NCBI RefSeq assembly: GCF_002443255.2
Contig: NW_019211455.1
Location: 44,960,103-45,024,102 of the forward strand
From: Varroa destructor
Taxonomy: Eukaryota; Arthropoda; Arachnida; Mesostigmata; Varroidae
Direction of reading: 5' to 3'
DNA: 64,000 nt
The translations under genes and the position numbers were made by a program. The notes under the pieces were generated by a model. The model was not told the DNA's origin and did not search any database. It worked only from the letters and a program-made list of their open reading frames with translations. Shown here piece after piece: positions 37,932 through 50,100 of this stretch. How positions within the stretch are numbered: position 1 is the first letter of the stretch; each line of letters begins with the position of its first letter.

Positions 37932-39044
37932 TCAAATCAGCTTCGTCATTATCGATATCGGCCTTGTTACTCAGTTATCCAGTTTATTTGTCCCCTTCTC
38001 AGAGTTCATCTCTTTCTTAATCGCTAAAACTGTACAGGTAGTTTCACACAACACTCGCTGTTTTTGACCGCCAACTGGGTTTCTCTTCATTCTACCGTAG
38101 AAGCCTCTCCCCATAAAAACATAGCCGTCCAAGATCCTTTATATCGTAATGGGAAGAGCGTAGCAACGAGTACATTAATGTATATGTATTATCGATTTTT
38201 CGGGAATGAATATGAATTTCGCACGGGATCCTCCGCCGTAGTCGTGAAATCGCTCTTCGTGTCACGAAATAGGAACGCTTTTAAAGAACGGTCTTTAGCA
38301 GAAAGAGTAAAGCGATCAAGAGCTAGAGCTTGAGATGTATGGAAACGCGGGCGCGAGGAAACGGGGTTTGGCATGGGAGAGTAGAGGAACGTCATAGGTA
38401 TACTATATAGGAAAAAGAAACTACGTCAAAAATACCGATTCGAACGAATATGCAGCACAACAAAATATGGCGGCAGTAACAACGATTGCGCCGGGACGCC
38501 TGAAGAAGCCGCGGGACTTCGAGATATGTGGGTGTCTGTGTATTAATGCGATTATATATATATATAGTGCAACAAAACATTAACCAGCTGCTGTTTGATC
38601 AAAGAGTAGTAAACATCTACTCACGTGGAAAATTTACATTTACAGAAGTAAATACTATATACGTTTTTATTGTTCAATATGTGTTTTCCATAACAAGCAA
38701 CTCATCAGTGCTATTACTATATGGTGGTACTAGATGTACTTTGTAATTGACGATTGTCGAACTCAACGCTAATTGTACGTTGGCCAAGCGTACGCTTCTT
38801 TTCAGGGCCAAAAAGTGAGCAATTGCTGGTAATGCAGTTACAAAAAGTTACTGTGGCGTACTTTGTATTGTTGTGTAGCTTTGTAAGTCCAGGCGGCAAC
38901 TTTCGCCGTTTATCTCAGCGCACTATTAGGAACAAAGCGATAAAGGTTAACGCTTTCGAAATGTAAACATTATTATTATTATTAACTGAACACGTGGCAG
39001 TCAACCAAAGTGTGACGACTCAACCCAAATTGAAAATAAAAGTC

Positions 39045-39094
39045 TTTTTCTCTCTGAGAGAGAAAAAAAGAAAGAAAGAAAGAAAGAAAGAAAA
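39045..39094. repeat. Pyrimidine/purine hairpin followed by (AAAG)n
   Basis: TTTTTCTCTCT, G, AGAGAGAAAAA (39045-39067) form an 11-bp inverted repeat. It flows into seven AAAG units (39067-39094). Polypurine mirror-like character is visible. Confidence 0.85.
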
Positions 39095-40024
39095 TTGTAT
39101 GTGTAGATTCTTGTTATCTGTGTGTTTCTATATAGAATGCAAATAAAACTCTACGAGCTAATAAGAACTCTTCTTCTTCGCTCACTTAGCTAACCACATT
39201 CTAAACTACCTCACCATTGAATAATTATCTCCGGCTGTTGCAGCTAGAAATACTGTGCCGTTCAATTGACGCAAGCGTATATTCGTAATAAGTCAAAAAC
39301 AATGGACTTTTCGCGTTGCTAGGATTCTGATCGTTGCATGGTTTCTTGCCCACAGCAGGTTTAGAAGAGCCAAATAGATCGTTGGTTTACTGTCCATTCT
39401 CTGAGTTCAATGGACAGTCACCGCCGCGACCGAACGAAAGAATCACCTCAAGAAATTTTAGTGTCATTGGCTGGTAGTTTATAGGTCAGCACAACCTGCC
39501 TCACCGTTGACTGAAATACCTAAACGATTGCTAGCTGGGTCTAGGATATAGGCACATGTCGCCGCCTGAAGATTCAGCATGCCACGTTCGGTGTTGTACA
39601 GCCGAGCTCAACAGCAAACAACACAACTCTACCACCAAAAAAGAATGTATCCCATAAATAACTGAATCGAAATAATTTATAACCGAAACATTCACACACT
39701 GAACGTCGTATAACTGTATATATATTTACAATGGGAATATGGGGTATGATGCTGTGATAGTGTACAGTTCCCTTCTATTTCTGTTTCCTCCAATACCTGC
39801 CTACTTTGCCATGCCTGCCCACTTTGCCGTAGTATGAAGGTTTGCTGTTTGCTGCTGCATATTCAGCAGGTATCCGGTTCGATTCCACGATAAGGATGTT
39901 TTATAATCCGTGTGACAAAAGAGATGTGTTTGTGGTTTCCTAGCTGATCTTAGCTTGGTCGAATTTCGTCTCTTCCAGTCATGCTCGATACCGAGTTGAG
40001 TGAAAATCCGTTGCGGTACTAATT

Positions 40025-40030
40025 TTTATT
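40025..40030 (-). terminator. Candidate polyadenylation signal of plexin (AATAAA)
   Basis: TTTATT on the + strand gives AATAAA on the - strand, about 660 bases beyond the plexin stop codon. It is a candidate only; long neuronal 3' UTRs are common in this family. Confidence 0.3.
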
Positions 40031-40691
40031 TAATGTCGGATTAAATCGTTGCGTCTTTTCTCTTTTAGGGTTTCTGTACTTTATAATATTGTTATCGTTA
40101 CTCTATTTCGAACTATTGGAGAGGTTCCAGTTCATACGCCCGCCTCAATTCTCAGCTCGTGACTGTGGCTACGACGCTGTCGACTGTCTTCTTCTCTTTT
40201 TACCATGAGTTATTGCGGCTGCTGGCGCTTATTTCACGACGGTTGCTACCGATTCTTCAAAGGCAAAGCGTCTACCCATACCTTCGCCTGAAGCTTTCCA
40301 GTTTTCAATAAAGGGTCGCTTGCTGATATTATCATTACGCTGATATACACATACGATGATTGACATGGCTTGCGTTGAATACAGTGCTGAAGTATGATTG
40401 ATTTGTAGCTGTTGCAATTGAGGTAGGGAAGAAAAAAAAGTAGAGATGGCTGTACTGACTTGTGGTCGTAGAGTGCGTACGAGTTGTCGTTATGTGTGTC
40501 GTCGTCTTCTTGTGTGAGAGAATATTGTCTGGGGGAAAGGGATATTGTCGGGGGTTGATAAATTGGTATTATTGTCATTTCGTCACATATGAACCTTCAC
40601 ATCATCATAACGTTTGTCATCGTAGAACGATATTGATGACGTGAACTGGATGAGATCGTCGTTACACGTCAGCGGACTGCCAATGGGATCG

Positions 40692-40793
40692 TCATGCCTC
40701 AGTGTCTCCGTGCATAATTTTGTTGACTTGTGCTAGCCGCCATGCTAGCCGATTCTTCTCGGCGAATTCATCTTCCGTCAGCGTTAACAGCAG
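40692..40793 (-). CDS. PlexA: Plexin last coding exon
   Basis: Thirty-three codons plus TGA, reached through acceptor ATCTTTTAG in phase 0 with the previous exon: [20 protein letters not shown] then [13 protein letters not shown]. Plexins end with a helix of this type (a basic/hydrophobic stretch with AQV close to the end), which supports the join. It is too short for an ORF scan. Confidence 0.85.
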   Translation of the reverse strand: MLLTLTEDEFAEKNRLAWRLAQVNKIMHGDTEA

Positions 40794-43700
40794 CTAAAAG
40801 ATACGAAACGAACGAATATTAATAAATCGATATCTTTGTCGTTCATTCACAATATGATACGTATAGAACTATATGAACGCTTAGGACAGCATGGGCGAAT
40901 AGCAGATCCATGTTTCAGTAATGCTCAGCATACACGGATAAGATACGCATGTGATAAACAAATTTGCCTATAATTTGGCTGGTGTGGATGTATAACCATC
41001 GAGGTGGTACCGTTGAGGAAGTGTACAAGCTAGATTATACACGTTGAAAAAATAATCTTGGCTTACAACACATTAATTGATCTTTAATTCGAAACATAAT
41101 ATTAGATAAAATTCAAGATGCGACAACGATGAATGGGTAGATCTGTTATTGAGCTTTATAAAAACAAGAGTTGATTTTGGATAGTCGTAATTCATAGTGT
41201 ATACGTACTTGCTCGGTGTATTTAGCAGCATATTTGTAGAGTTCATTAAGTGCGACATTTGTATTGAACTCATGTGCGTGTAAGCGGGACTCCTCACCGA
41301 GCATCGCATTCATATGCTCGTCTGAGATCTGCGGCATCGCCCGGATATTGGCGTAATATTGTTCGACCAAATCCTTGTACGCAGGAATGTCCTTGGCGTA
41401 TAGCAGCTTGCTGGACGGTGAGTCCTTGCCAAGTCGGTGGTCCGATGTGGAGCAGGCGTCCATGAACGTCTGTGCGACGACGCTTAGGCACGAGTCAACG
41501 ATGTTGGATTTGTTCGTGTCGAACACAAAGTTAGGATTCTTGATCAGGTTGACCCAGAACCGCAACGGTAGCGAGTTCGATTTCCAGGTGTGGACAACCT
41601 CGGGATCCTGGATGCCATGCTGGATCGCTTGGTCATCCAAAAAGTCAAACATATACTTGATCGCCAGCGGAAGGGCACTTCCTCGGTGGGCCGTCGAGAA
41701 GATCGTCTCGAACAAATCGTCGACGAACTTCTGCAGGGTTCCTTTGGTCGCCAACAGGCGAGTTAGATAGATCTCAGATACCATCTTGTTACCTCGTTCA
41801 TCTTTATCAGCATCGGCGTGCCGCACGAGATGCCAGTACTTGAAACCGCTCTCGAGGTCTCCGAGACCGGAGAGACCGTGCGGGGGCGGTGAGGTAGCAC
41901 GAGACATCGGAGGCGACCGCTGGAACCCAGCCGTAAAATTTAGTGTTTCATATTTGTGGTACAGCGTCTTTTCGGCCGGAGTCATCTTCTCAGAAGTGAT
42001 ACTCAGGTTGTAGGTAGACGACTGCTTGGGCACAAGTACTAAGCTGGCCCCATCCTGCACTTTGTAGTGCGAAAGCGTGTTAAGGCGGCGCCATTCGCCC
42101 TCTGACTTTGTGGTCGCGTCTTCATCTGAGAGAATTAGCCGCCCGGAGGTGCCTGTCCGCCACTCCAAGTCGAGGTCATCCTTGCACGGCCGTTGCGAGG
42201 CCGGGGTATTCTTGTAAATCGCATCAAGACCTTTTTCTTTCACCTATAAAAAAAGGCGGGCAAATTTAAAGAAGACGACACGAGTGTAGAACAGGTTGCA
42301 GATTGGCTTGGTTTCTGGAAGGAGGCTACAAATTGATGAGATGCGCGTAGCTACACGCACGCTTTCTTCCTACTTTCAATTTACGAGAAAAATAATAGCA
42401 AATCTTTAGAGTAACAACAGACTTCAGTGTACTATCCGCAAGGTCACAGCCTTCCGATAAAACGTATTGCAAGGTATAAAATGGCAACGAAATTCACGTA
42501 AACCAAACCATAATAATATATATGTTGAAAACACAGAAGTTTTGGTGGTATTATTTACCTACTTCTTTATGCGAAAGTCACCATTTGAGTAAGGATGCTG
42601 GAATTCTATAATTAGTTACAAACTTCCTGTTTATGAATAGGGTGTTTTTCTAAGTTTTATTGCCACATACATTTTTAAACGACGTCAGTTTCAAGGCCAA
42701 CAGGCCTGTTAGTAAAAACATTTCGATTACAACGGCATCAACATACACGGAAGTGCTGAATTCTCTAACATATAATACGATATTGTTAAGAGAAGGTAAA
42801 TTACACAAACTAAGACAGACTTACCTGCGAGATTGTGTCGCAGTCCAATACCCTAACGGGTATGTCCTGGCCCTCGGCGACGGCCGAGTCGATCATCCCG
42901 ACCGACATATAATAAGACTGTGGTGCGATAGAGAAGTAAGCAGTGATTGATTTGTAATCAACGGACTGGCGAATGAGTTTCTCCTCACTGAGTGAGTAAC
43001 GAGCCTCGCTAGTAACTGCATCGACCGGGCCTTTGTCCACCTGCTGCTTGATGGCTCGGAACAGTACAAACAACGGCTCGCCAGCGCACTCGCGCAAAAA
43101 TTTATACAGGAGAAAGGTGAACCAGGCCGAAAGCATCTTCTCGGCCACTGACTCCGTCCTGCGAAGCAGTAGTTTCGGGTGCGATTTGCCGTCGATGCAC
43201 TTCTCGATTAGGTCAGCGAGTAGTGTTTTCAGAATATCGGTGCAGTACTCCATTTTGCCTTGCAGTGTGACCATGATCAGAGATGCCACTTGCACGCGAT
43301 CGCGCATTGAAAAGTACCTGTCAGATCAGGGCAAATCCAAAATAATCGACATAAAAAGAATGAGAAGACAATGATCATTTGGCTTGATTCATTGAATTGG
43401 TCTTAAAGTGGCGTTGATTAGAGATGGGAAGCTTCAATTGACGGGACATTATTATTTCACTATTTTTCTTAAATAATGTTACTTTTATTATATAGATCTA
43501 ACGTTTGACAGCGACTTGTGACTGGTTTCTATAGTGTTGTTCTTCTAAGAGAAAGAAAATAAATCTTCGTTGACAAATGGAACAAATGGACAGGGCCGAA
43601 AAATGAAGCGCTCCATCTGCTACAGGTGGTAGCCTACAACTCTCTAAAAACCCAGGGCTTATTTGCAATCTACCCCACACCTTCTCTATTGCTTATACTT

Positions 43701-46700
43701 AGCTATAGGACTACGTCGCTGTAATTTCAAACTTCAATCCGGATCTAGGTGTCTGCCAAACAGGTGATACGTTCTGTGCAATCTGAAAACAAATTCGTCG
43801 TCTTACTAACCGGTTAGACTCGAGGGTTCGGATGAAAAGCAGCAGAAACGTCTTGTTCATGATTAGCTGTCCAAACATCCTTAGTCCTTTTTCCATGTAC
43901 TGCTTCTTTACTGGATCGACCTGCATCTCCTTAAGCACTGGGTGGTCCTCGATGCTGGGGAAGAGGACCTTCATTGTGTAGGTACGATAGTCGAGAAACG
44001 GTATCCCTCCGGCTGTGATCTCCGATGTGAGGTCGGTCATCTCGGTCTGTAGTTCAGCGAAGGCCTCTTTGCATTCGGAAGCAACACGGAGCTCAAGCAC
44101 GTCCATTTGCTCCTGCATGGTCTTAAGCACACGGGACGACTCTGTGCTCTTTCGGCGATAAGCAATTAGAATACCAATTACGATAATTATGAGCACCACA
44201 CCTCCGCATATGACACCGATGACAATGGGACGTGAGAGTTGAGTGTCATGTCCGTGCGCCGCGTCATAGCTTAGCATTCCTATGGAGTACTTCAGTGTAT
44301 CGCCCACTTCGACGATTACCTGGGGTATTCGGTTACGGTCAATCTGGCCAGATTCATCGAGTGCGGCCGGCTGTTCAGTTGGGGGTCGGCAAGTCAATTG
44401 GGTTCGGCTTAGCGAGGTGACGTTGCAATAACCAGCACCAATTCGAACCACGACGTCACTCTCCTGCGACGCGCGATCCAGATTCGCGCCGTTGATGGTG
44501 AGATAGTCGGATTTGTAATATTTGATGCCGCCCTCCTCGGCGAACGGATAGTAGGATGGGTCGGGGAACATCTGGAACTTTGGAAAGCCTTTGGTGGATG
44601 ACAGGTGTCTTACTCCCTTGACATTATCCATCTTGAAGCCGTATTCCAGCTCAATGTACTCTTCGTCTTCGGAGAAGTTGAGCTGTTCCGGGGGCACCGT
44701 TGGTGTGCGGCACTTCATTTCGGTACTGCTTTCGGGTCCACACTTAGAATAATACTCGACACCGTCCAAGGCGACGTACATCATTGGTTCCTGAACCGAA
44801 TTTAGTTGAGTACCTTTGACGATGACGGAAATGCCGCCACTTGGTATGCCACGGGGTGCAGCTCCTTTAATGTGACCGGCAACCGAAGCGCCCCCGCTCT
44901 CGACCTGGTGCACGTCGGGATCAGCAACGTACAGGAAGCCATAATCTTCGAAGTTTTTGAGACCACGGTCGAGTTTAAGGCGAACTTTGCCCTCTTCCTG
45001 TTTCAGAGATGATGATGTTATACACTCTACGACATTAGGTTTGCGCGAGATGATTTCGCAGGGCATCGCACCCACAAAAGCTTCGGCCCTACTGCCGGCG
45101 TCCATATGCAGGCCCCAGATGCGCAGTTTTGTTCCCCCACTCATGGGGCCCTTTGACGGATTGATCGAAGTGATACGAGGGTTCTGACACAAAAAATAAC
45201 AAGAAACAATTTGTTTGCCAAAAAAATGACATGAGTTGTAATTGATGTTAATTTGGTACACAAGCGGTTTGTGAGGTCTATTTATATTAAAACAATTTAG
45301 TCAGCGATATCATCATATACAGCGTTTGGTTTAAAAAAAAAAAACGAAATTTACGACCTTACGAATGAGACCACTTACCACAAACGAATACGTGCTAACT
45401 GATCGTGCAATGTAGTCCCCGAGCACTTTGACAACGACATGACCACTGATGGCAGTACCAGGAGACGTCTTGTTGATGGTCGGCGCTCCCAGCTCGCAGA
45501 CGATTCGGGTCGTTTTCACGTATTGATTCGGATGCGGTTTACAATTGATTTTCTCACGCTCCCCAAGATCCACATAGATACCATTATCCACGTCAGAGAA
45601 GACCCGACCGAGGTTGTATCCGTCAATGGTAATATTGGTTCCACCATCAAACGGGCCACTGCTTGGCGTCACCTTGGTGATCTGCGGGTCAGGGCAGGTT
45701 TGTGTTCGTTCCAGCCACTTGACGGTGTGCTTATGACATTGTTCCTGTACCTCACATGAGTTGGATTCTTGGCACCATCCGCAGCCGTATTTATCGTCCA
45801 GTTCGAGGCACATCCCGCAGTTGTCGCTCATCGACGAACAGCGGTAAACCAGCACGTGGATGTTGTCTGGGTTATCAAGCGGTTTCGAACCATCCCAAAT
45901 AACGGCGAATGCAGTGGTGATATTCGGTGCCGTCGTGGCGTAGTTGAACTGCATCTGATCGCAGTAAATCGTGTCACCAAGCATCTGCGCGTTTACCTGC
46001 TTTACACGGCCCTCGATATTGAACTGGCAGACGAATTTTGTCTGTGCAATAAACGGTAAAATGTTATCGACTCGAACCTGGATTCGCTTGTTGATGCCCA
46101 TTGGTACCAGTTGCTCCGGTCCCTTGTTAGTGGCGTTGATTCGGGGACAAAACCCGGGTCCAGATCGGATTGAAGATCCCACACTAGCAACGCCCGTGAC
46201 CAATACGTCGTTTCGGCAATTCTCGCCGGTATCGTGGGTACAACGATGGCCACCCTCGCACCAGTCGCATGGGAACGGACTTGAGACGCACTCCGTACAG
46301 CTGCAAATAAAACCGCACAGGAAGAACAAACACAAAAATACAATAAATTGGTTACTGTTAAACCCTTTGCGTAGCTTTAACGTTGGGTAGAACAAATGAG
46401 AAAAAAAACATTTTTCCAACTTTCTGGTGTAACTTATTAGTTCACAAGGTGTTTATGTACTAAATTGAATAAACATAGAAATTTGAACTATATTTACCAA
46501 TATGGATAGAGCATAAATCGTCAGACCAATAATTTCTCTAACTTAGTTTTTAATTGCAGCCATTCTTTTTATATTGTTATACCAACTGTAATCAATAATA
46601 AATAATTATAACCAATCCAGTTGTTTCTACATACGATGAATAGGTGCTACAGTCGTAGAACGTGAAGTTGGTAGCGACGAAGTCCGGATTGTTGCGCATT

Positions 46701-47122
46701 CTTACGGACAGTTTGGCAGTAAAGTGATGTTCGCCCGGGGCGATCGCCGGTAGCGAGTCAGTATGCGGCGTCGCGCACTGGACTCCATTGGCTGTTTTCG
46801 TGGCGTTCGTCTCAAGCGTCTTTCCAAATGTGGTAAAAGCGCAGTAGAAGTTTCCTTCAAGATTCGGCAGATTGCCGATAGTTAGCGAGAGGATACGAGC
46901 TGTTGTTCGCTGAATTTTTGGGGGGTGCACCTGTGTGATCGTGGTACATTTGCCGCTCTTGTAATTCAGCCAGTAGAGAGGATCTTGGGCGGCCTGCGCA
47001 CAATCTGAACGCTGACTGCATTTGTTCTCTAAGCTACACCATCCACAGTACGGGTCCTGGGCGCCCAGACAATCCACGCAGGTCTTATATTGAGAACACT
47101 CCTGTACATTCACTTTGGTGAT
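40692..47122 (-). CDS. PlexA: Plexin (PlexA-like), 3' six coding exons; partial at 5' end
   Basis: Semaphorin receptor of the plasma membrane that guides axons and cell movement. Joined exons on the - strand are 47122-46635, 46300-45379, 45183-43811, 43317-42825, 42243-41209 and 40793-40692, giving about 1470 residues with matching phases and GT-AG introns of 195-581 bases. In order: three PSI cysteine modules alternating with IPT/Ig-like repeats, a single transmembrane helix (about residues 789-812), a juxtamembrane helical segment, the split RasGAP-like domain with its arginine pair (LLLRRTES) and PLRFWVN, an inserted Rho-binding domain, and a C-terminus ending HGDTEA. The Sema domain and signal peptide are missing because their exons lie beyond the right edge. 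PlexA rather than PlexB is judged from the CTHDT-x-ENCRND-x-LVTG segment and is less certain than the family. Confidence 0.93.
41209..42243 (-). CDS. PlexA: Plexin exon: Rho-binding domain and C-terminal GAP half
   Basis: Begins [11 protein letters not shown] after acceptor TTTTTTATAG. The Rho GTPase-binding fold runs to GASLVLVP. A Ser/Pro-rich linker ([20 protein letters not shown]) follows, then [56 protein letters not shown] and [20 protein letters not shown]. It ends AAKYTEQ at GTACGT, phase 0. Confidence 0.94.
42825..43317 (-). CDS. PlexA: Plexin exon: GAP arginines and start of Rho-binding domain
   Basis: Reads [20 protein letters not shown] after ATCTGACAG, then [15 protein letters not shown] with the arginine pair thought to act as arginine fingers toward Rap/Ras GTPases. 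[20 protein letters not shown] and [13 protein letters not shown] follow. [13 protein letters not shown] opens the Rho-binding domain at donor GTAAGT, phase 0. Confidence 0.94.
43811..45183 (-). CDS. PlexA: Plexin exon: IPT repeats, transmembrane helix, start of GAP domain
   Basis: Begins [18 protein letters not shown] (IPT) after GTGTCAG. Further Ig-like repeats follow, then [20 protein letters not shown] as the membrane helix, the positively charged AYRRKS stop-transfer, a heptad-like segment ([16 protein letters not shown]) and the GAP start ([17 protein letters not shown]). It ends FIRTLESNR at donor GTTAGT, two bases into the Arg codon. Confidence 0.93.
45379..46300 (-). CDS. PlexA: Plexin exon: PSI-2, PSI-3 and first IPT
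   Basis: Enters after TTTATTTGCAG, completing a serine codon, then [14 protein letters not shown] (PSI-2), [44 protein letters not shown] (PSI-3) and [20 protein letters not shown] (IPT). It leaves at [14 protein letters not shown] in phase 0. Confidence 0.93.
46635..47122 (-). CDS. PlexA: Plexin exon: first PSI module and following Ig-like repeat
   Basis: Begins ITKVNVQEC after acceptor TTTGATTCGCAG, which is the point where the Sema domain normally hands over to the first PSI. The cysteine module runs [29 protein letters not shown]. It ends YDCSTYS plus two bases of a serine codon at donor GTATGTAG. Confidence 0.92.
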
Positions 47123-50100
47123 CTGCGAATCAAATCGAGAAATAGATATGCAGTCAGCTAGCAAAAAAACAATTTCGGATCAAAAGAAAGCTGTTGAAAT
47201 GTAACGTTTATGTAGAGGCGGGTGAGTTGGTAAGAAAAAGCTCACGCGTAAATTAGAAACTAGAACTAATTCCTAGGTCATATTAAATGATAAAAACGTT
47301 ATTATAATCGTATATAGATCTGTGATCAATGTTATGCTATTTATCAGATGTACACACCGAGATTTTACGTATGTCTGACAGTCCAATGGTAAATTTTCGC
47401 GCTACTTTAATATATCATGAATTGATAAGTAACTAGTCGAATCTGAGTTAGCGAGCGCCTTTCGTTAGTTAAACGTGACCTCATTCAGCTACTGAATGAT
47501 ATTATGACACATGGGCACTCCAGACCAGCCCGGTGCATATTCTTTTGGCTTCCACTTTGGCATGGTTTTACCCACCTTTGGTTTTTGCTAACTTACGATA
47601 CTTAATTAATTAAGCCTTGATTAAAAGTTCTCAACCTCATATCATCTCTATTTGACAATTGTAGCGGAAGAAAAAATAAAAACGCCCAATAACCTACAAG
47701 CAAATCTGCCCGTACTCACTTCGTTCTCAATCTTCCACTGCCCTAAGTGGATTTAAGCATGTTGCCCTTTAGTACTCCCCTGCGGCAAGCTGAACGAGTT
47801 CGAAGCGATCGTAGAGATCAGGCTCAAGACCGAAAATCAAATCTTTCATCACACCAGACTATCACTAGAAGTCGTCCCGTTACTAGGCGACCCAACTTCA
47901 CTCTCTGAAACACCCCGACCTAGGCAGACTTGCAAGCCAACTACTCAAATGGCTTGGAGGCGGCAATTCTCAGCAGCTAGAGTCTACGATCATTTTATGA
48001 GTATCCACCCCCGTTTCATCGTGAAGGTTCAAAAATAAGTAGACTTCCTTTTGTCTGGGAGATCGTTGGCGTTTCAAGCTCGCCTCCGGAAAGGAGACGA
48101 AAGGAGGAACATTTTTTCCTTTGTGCATGTACCCCCCCCCCCCCCCTCCAAAAAGCGTTCTCCAAGTTTGTCTAAGTCTTACACTGACACACAAGCATCC
48201 AGTCAAATGTAGCGGAAAACTTCGAATGAAAATTTGAGGTTACAGATGGCGATAGCTGCTCTGAAGGCCAAAATCCGAATCAGCGAAATGTCCATTAGTT
48301 CCCTCACGGTTCTCTTTTGAGAGCGTACACTTATGGACCAAGTTACCTTTTTATCTCGTGTTTTCTGATACAACCAGCTATACCGTATCTAGAGTCTTCA
48401 TATCCTTTACTATGGGTTGGGCCAGGCACTAGTGGGCAACAGTATTTATTTCGGAGGCTCCCTACTGAGTTTATCATGTGTGTGTGTGAGCTTCACATGT
48501 CAGGAGTTCATGAAGCTTTTGTCCTATAATTCCTGAATAAAATGCTCTGAAATACAGAAATAGTTCGAGCGTTTTCTTTATATATAGGTACATCACATGG
48601 GGGCATTCTGTGGGCGGAACTGTGAATTCTTGAAAGAAAAGTCCATTAAACACTCTTGTGACATAGTTAACGAGTAACAACAGATTGGCAGGCAACGATT
48701 CGTTAATTAGTGTGCCAGCCTCATGTAGTTGTATTCATGGAGATATTCATTGGACACTAAGGTGCCTGCCAAGCTACACTGCACACATTATTGGTCCTAA
48801 CTCACTACCGCTAAACATGAAAAAGCTTTCCCTATCGCAGGACTACTATATATGGCGCGTTGCAATTAGACGTGTGTTTTTGAGCAAAGTTAGCGTTGTA
48901 GACGCCACATCATGCAAAAACCCTGTAGCTGAATTTTTAATTAGTTTTTTTTAATCAAATATATCATGCAGTCGTAATACGCCGCTATTTGTTACCGGCA
49001 CGATTCGTGTCGGGCTTGATATCAGTGATTGAACACTCTCCTGTCGCCCCTTTTTGGTTAGCTCAATTGTACAAGATGATATTACGGTAACATTACTTAC
49101 CGTTAATGAACGAAGAAATCGAATACCTAAGAAAATATATCAAAACAGAAACTTTCTCCAAAAGCTATTCAACTGAACTATTGGCGTTCCGAGTGTAGAA
49201 AGAGTACGGTGTTTTATCCCATATAGATTGCAGTATTTTTCAGTCAGTTAGCTTTGCTATAAAAGTATTATCCTGAGCAAGAATAACATATCTCGCTAAG
49301 TTATTGGCGTAACATCAGCAACAGCGGCCGAAGTTGTGAGGTCTGTAGGGATTTGATAAGACGGTCCCCTTCGTTGAGACGGGCTAGGTTTACGCAGAGT
49401 CGTAGAGTCCTTCGTTGACGTTGAGTTTCTTCGTTCCTAAGTCGCTTTCGCTAATAACGGACGCTTGGCATATCGCAGTCCAAGTGTATAGGAGTTCTGC
49501 TGTTGCTCGGATAAAGCACTTTATACCGCTTACCCGTGACTCTTTAAGAGGCATATGCGGCTGATAATGATGTTGTTATACAAGTAGCATCCTGAGTGTA
49601 TTACGCAAAGCGTACTATTTTGCCTTTAGCATCAGATATGTTTATCCCAGTTCACTTTATAGCCCGATCCACGAAATCAACGTTAGATGTTATTATACAC
49701 AGCCAAATGTTTTGTGAGCCCGGTAACTCCATAGTCGTATAGTTGTCTTTTTGTCAAATCAAGCTAAATGCCGCAACACCTGACTTAAGTTAGCAAACAA
49801 TTAACTATATAGCGTAGTCAATTCCGTTACTTCAGAAAACTACCACGATTTTTCTACAACTGTCCTTACGATTTTCGAAGCAAAAGTTTCCAAATTTCAT
49901 GCAGCCAATCCTACACTATATCTATCGGCCTTACCCTTTTCGTACGTCTACCTGAATCATGCTAGGTTGTTCTTATCTCAGTATTGTAACCAGTTGCCTC
50001 CACAACTCTTGCGTATTATCTAGAAGAAAGCTCGCAGACGTTTTCTTCCTCCGTCTTAAACTTCGCCGTGTACATCTGCCTTATTCTTGACACACTTCCC

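Larger units (their letters stand above)
34401..40691. other. Non-coding region rich in microsatellites
   Basis: No gene is supported. It holds (TC)n 34506-34525, (ATTC)n 34533-34553, (TA)n 34929-34984 and 35206-35220, (AC)n/(AT)n 37767-37815, a 20-bp-arm inverted repeat at 37891-37931 and a GAAA repeat at 39067-39094. The right end should contain the plexin 3' UTR, transcribed leftwards. Confidence 0.55.

Noticed and set aside
39855..39900. Second B-box-like match (GGTTCGATTCC)
   Set aside because: The T stem does not pair and the nearby hairpin has the wrong loop size for an anticodon arm.
44232..46390. Plus-strand open frames opposite the plexin exons
   Set aside because: Shadows of plexin coding sequence, which shows clear PSI/IPT/transmembrane domains on the minus strand.
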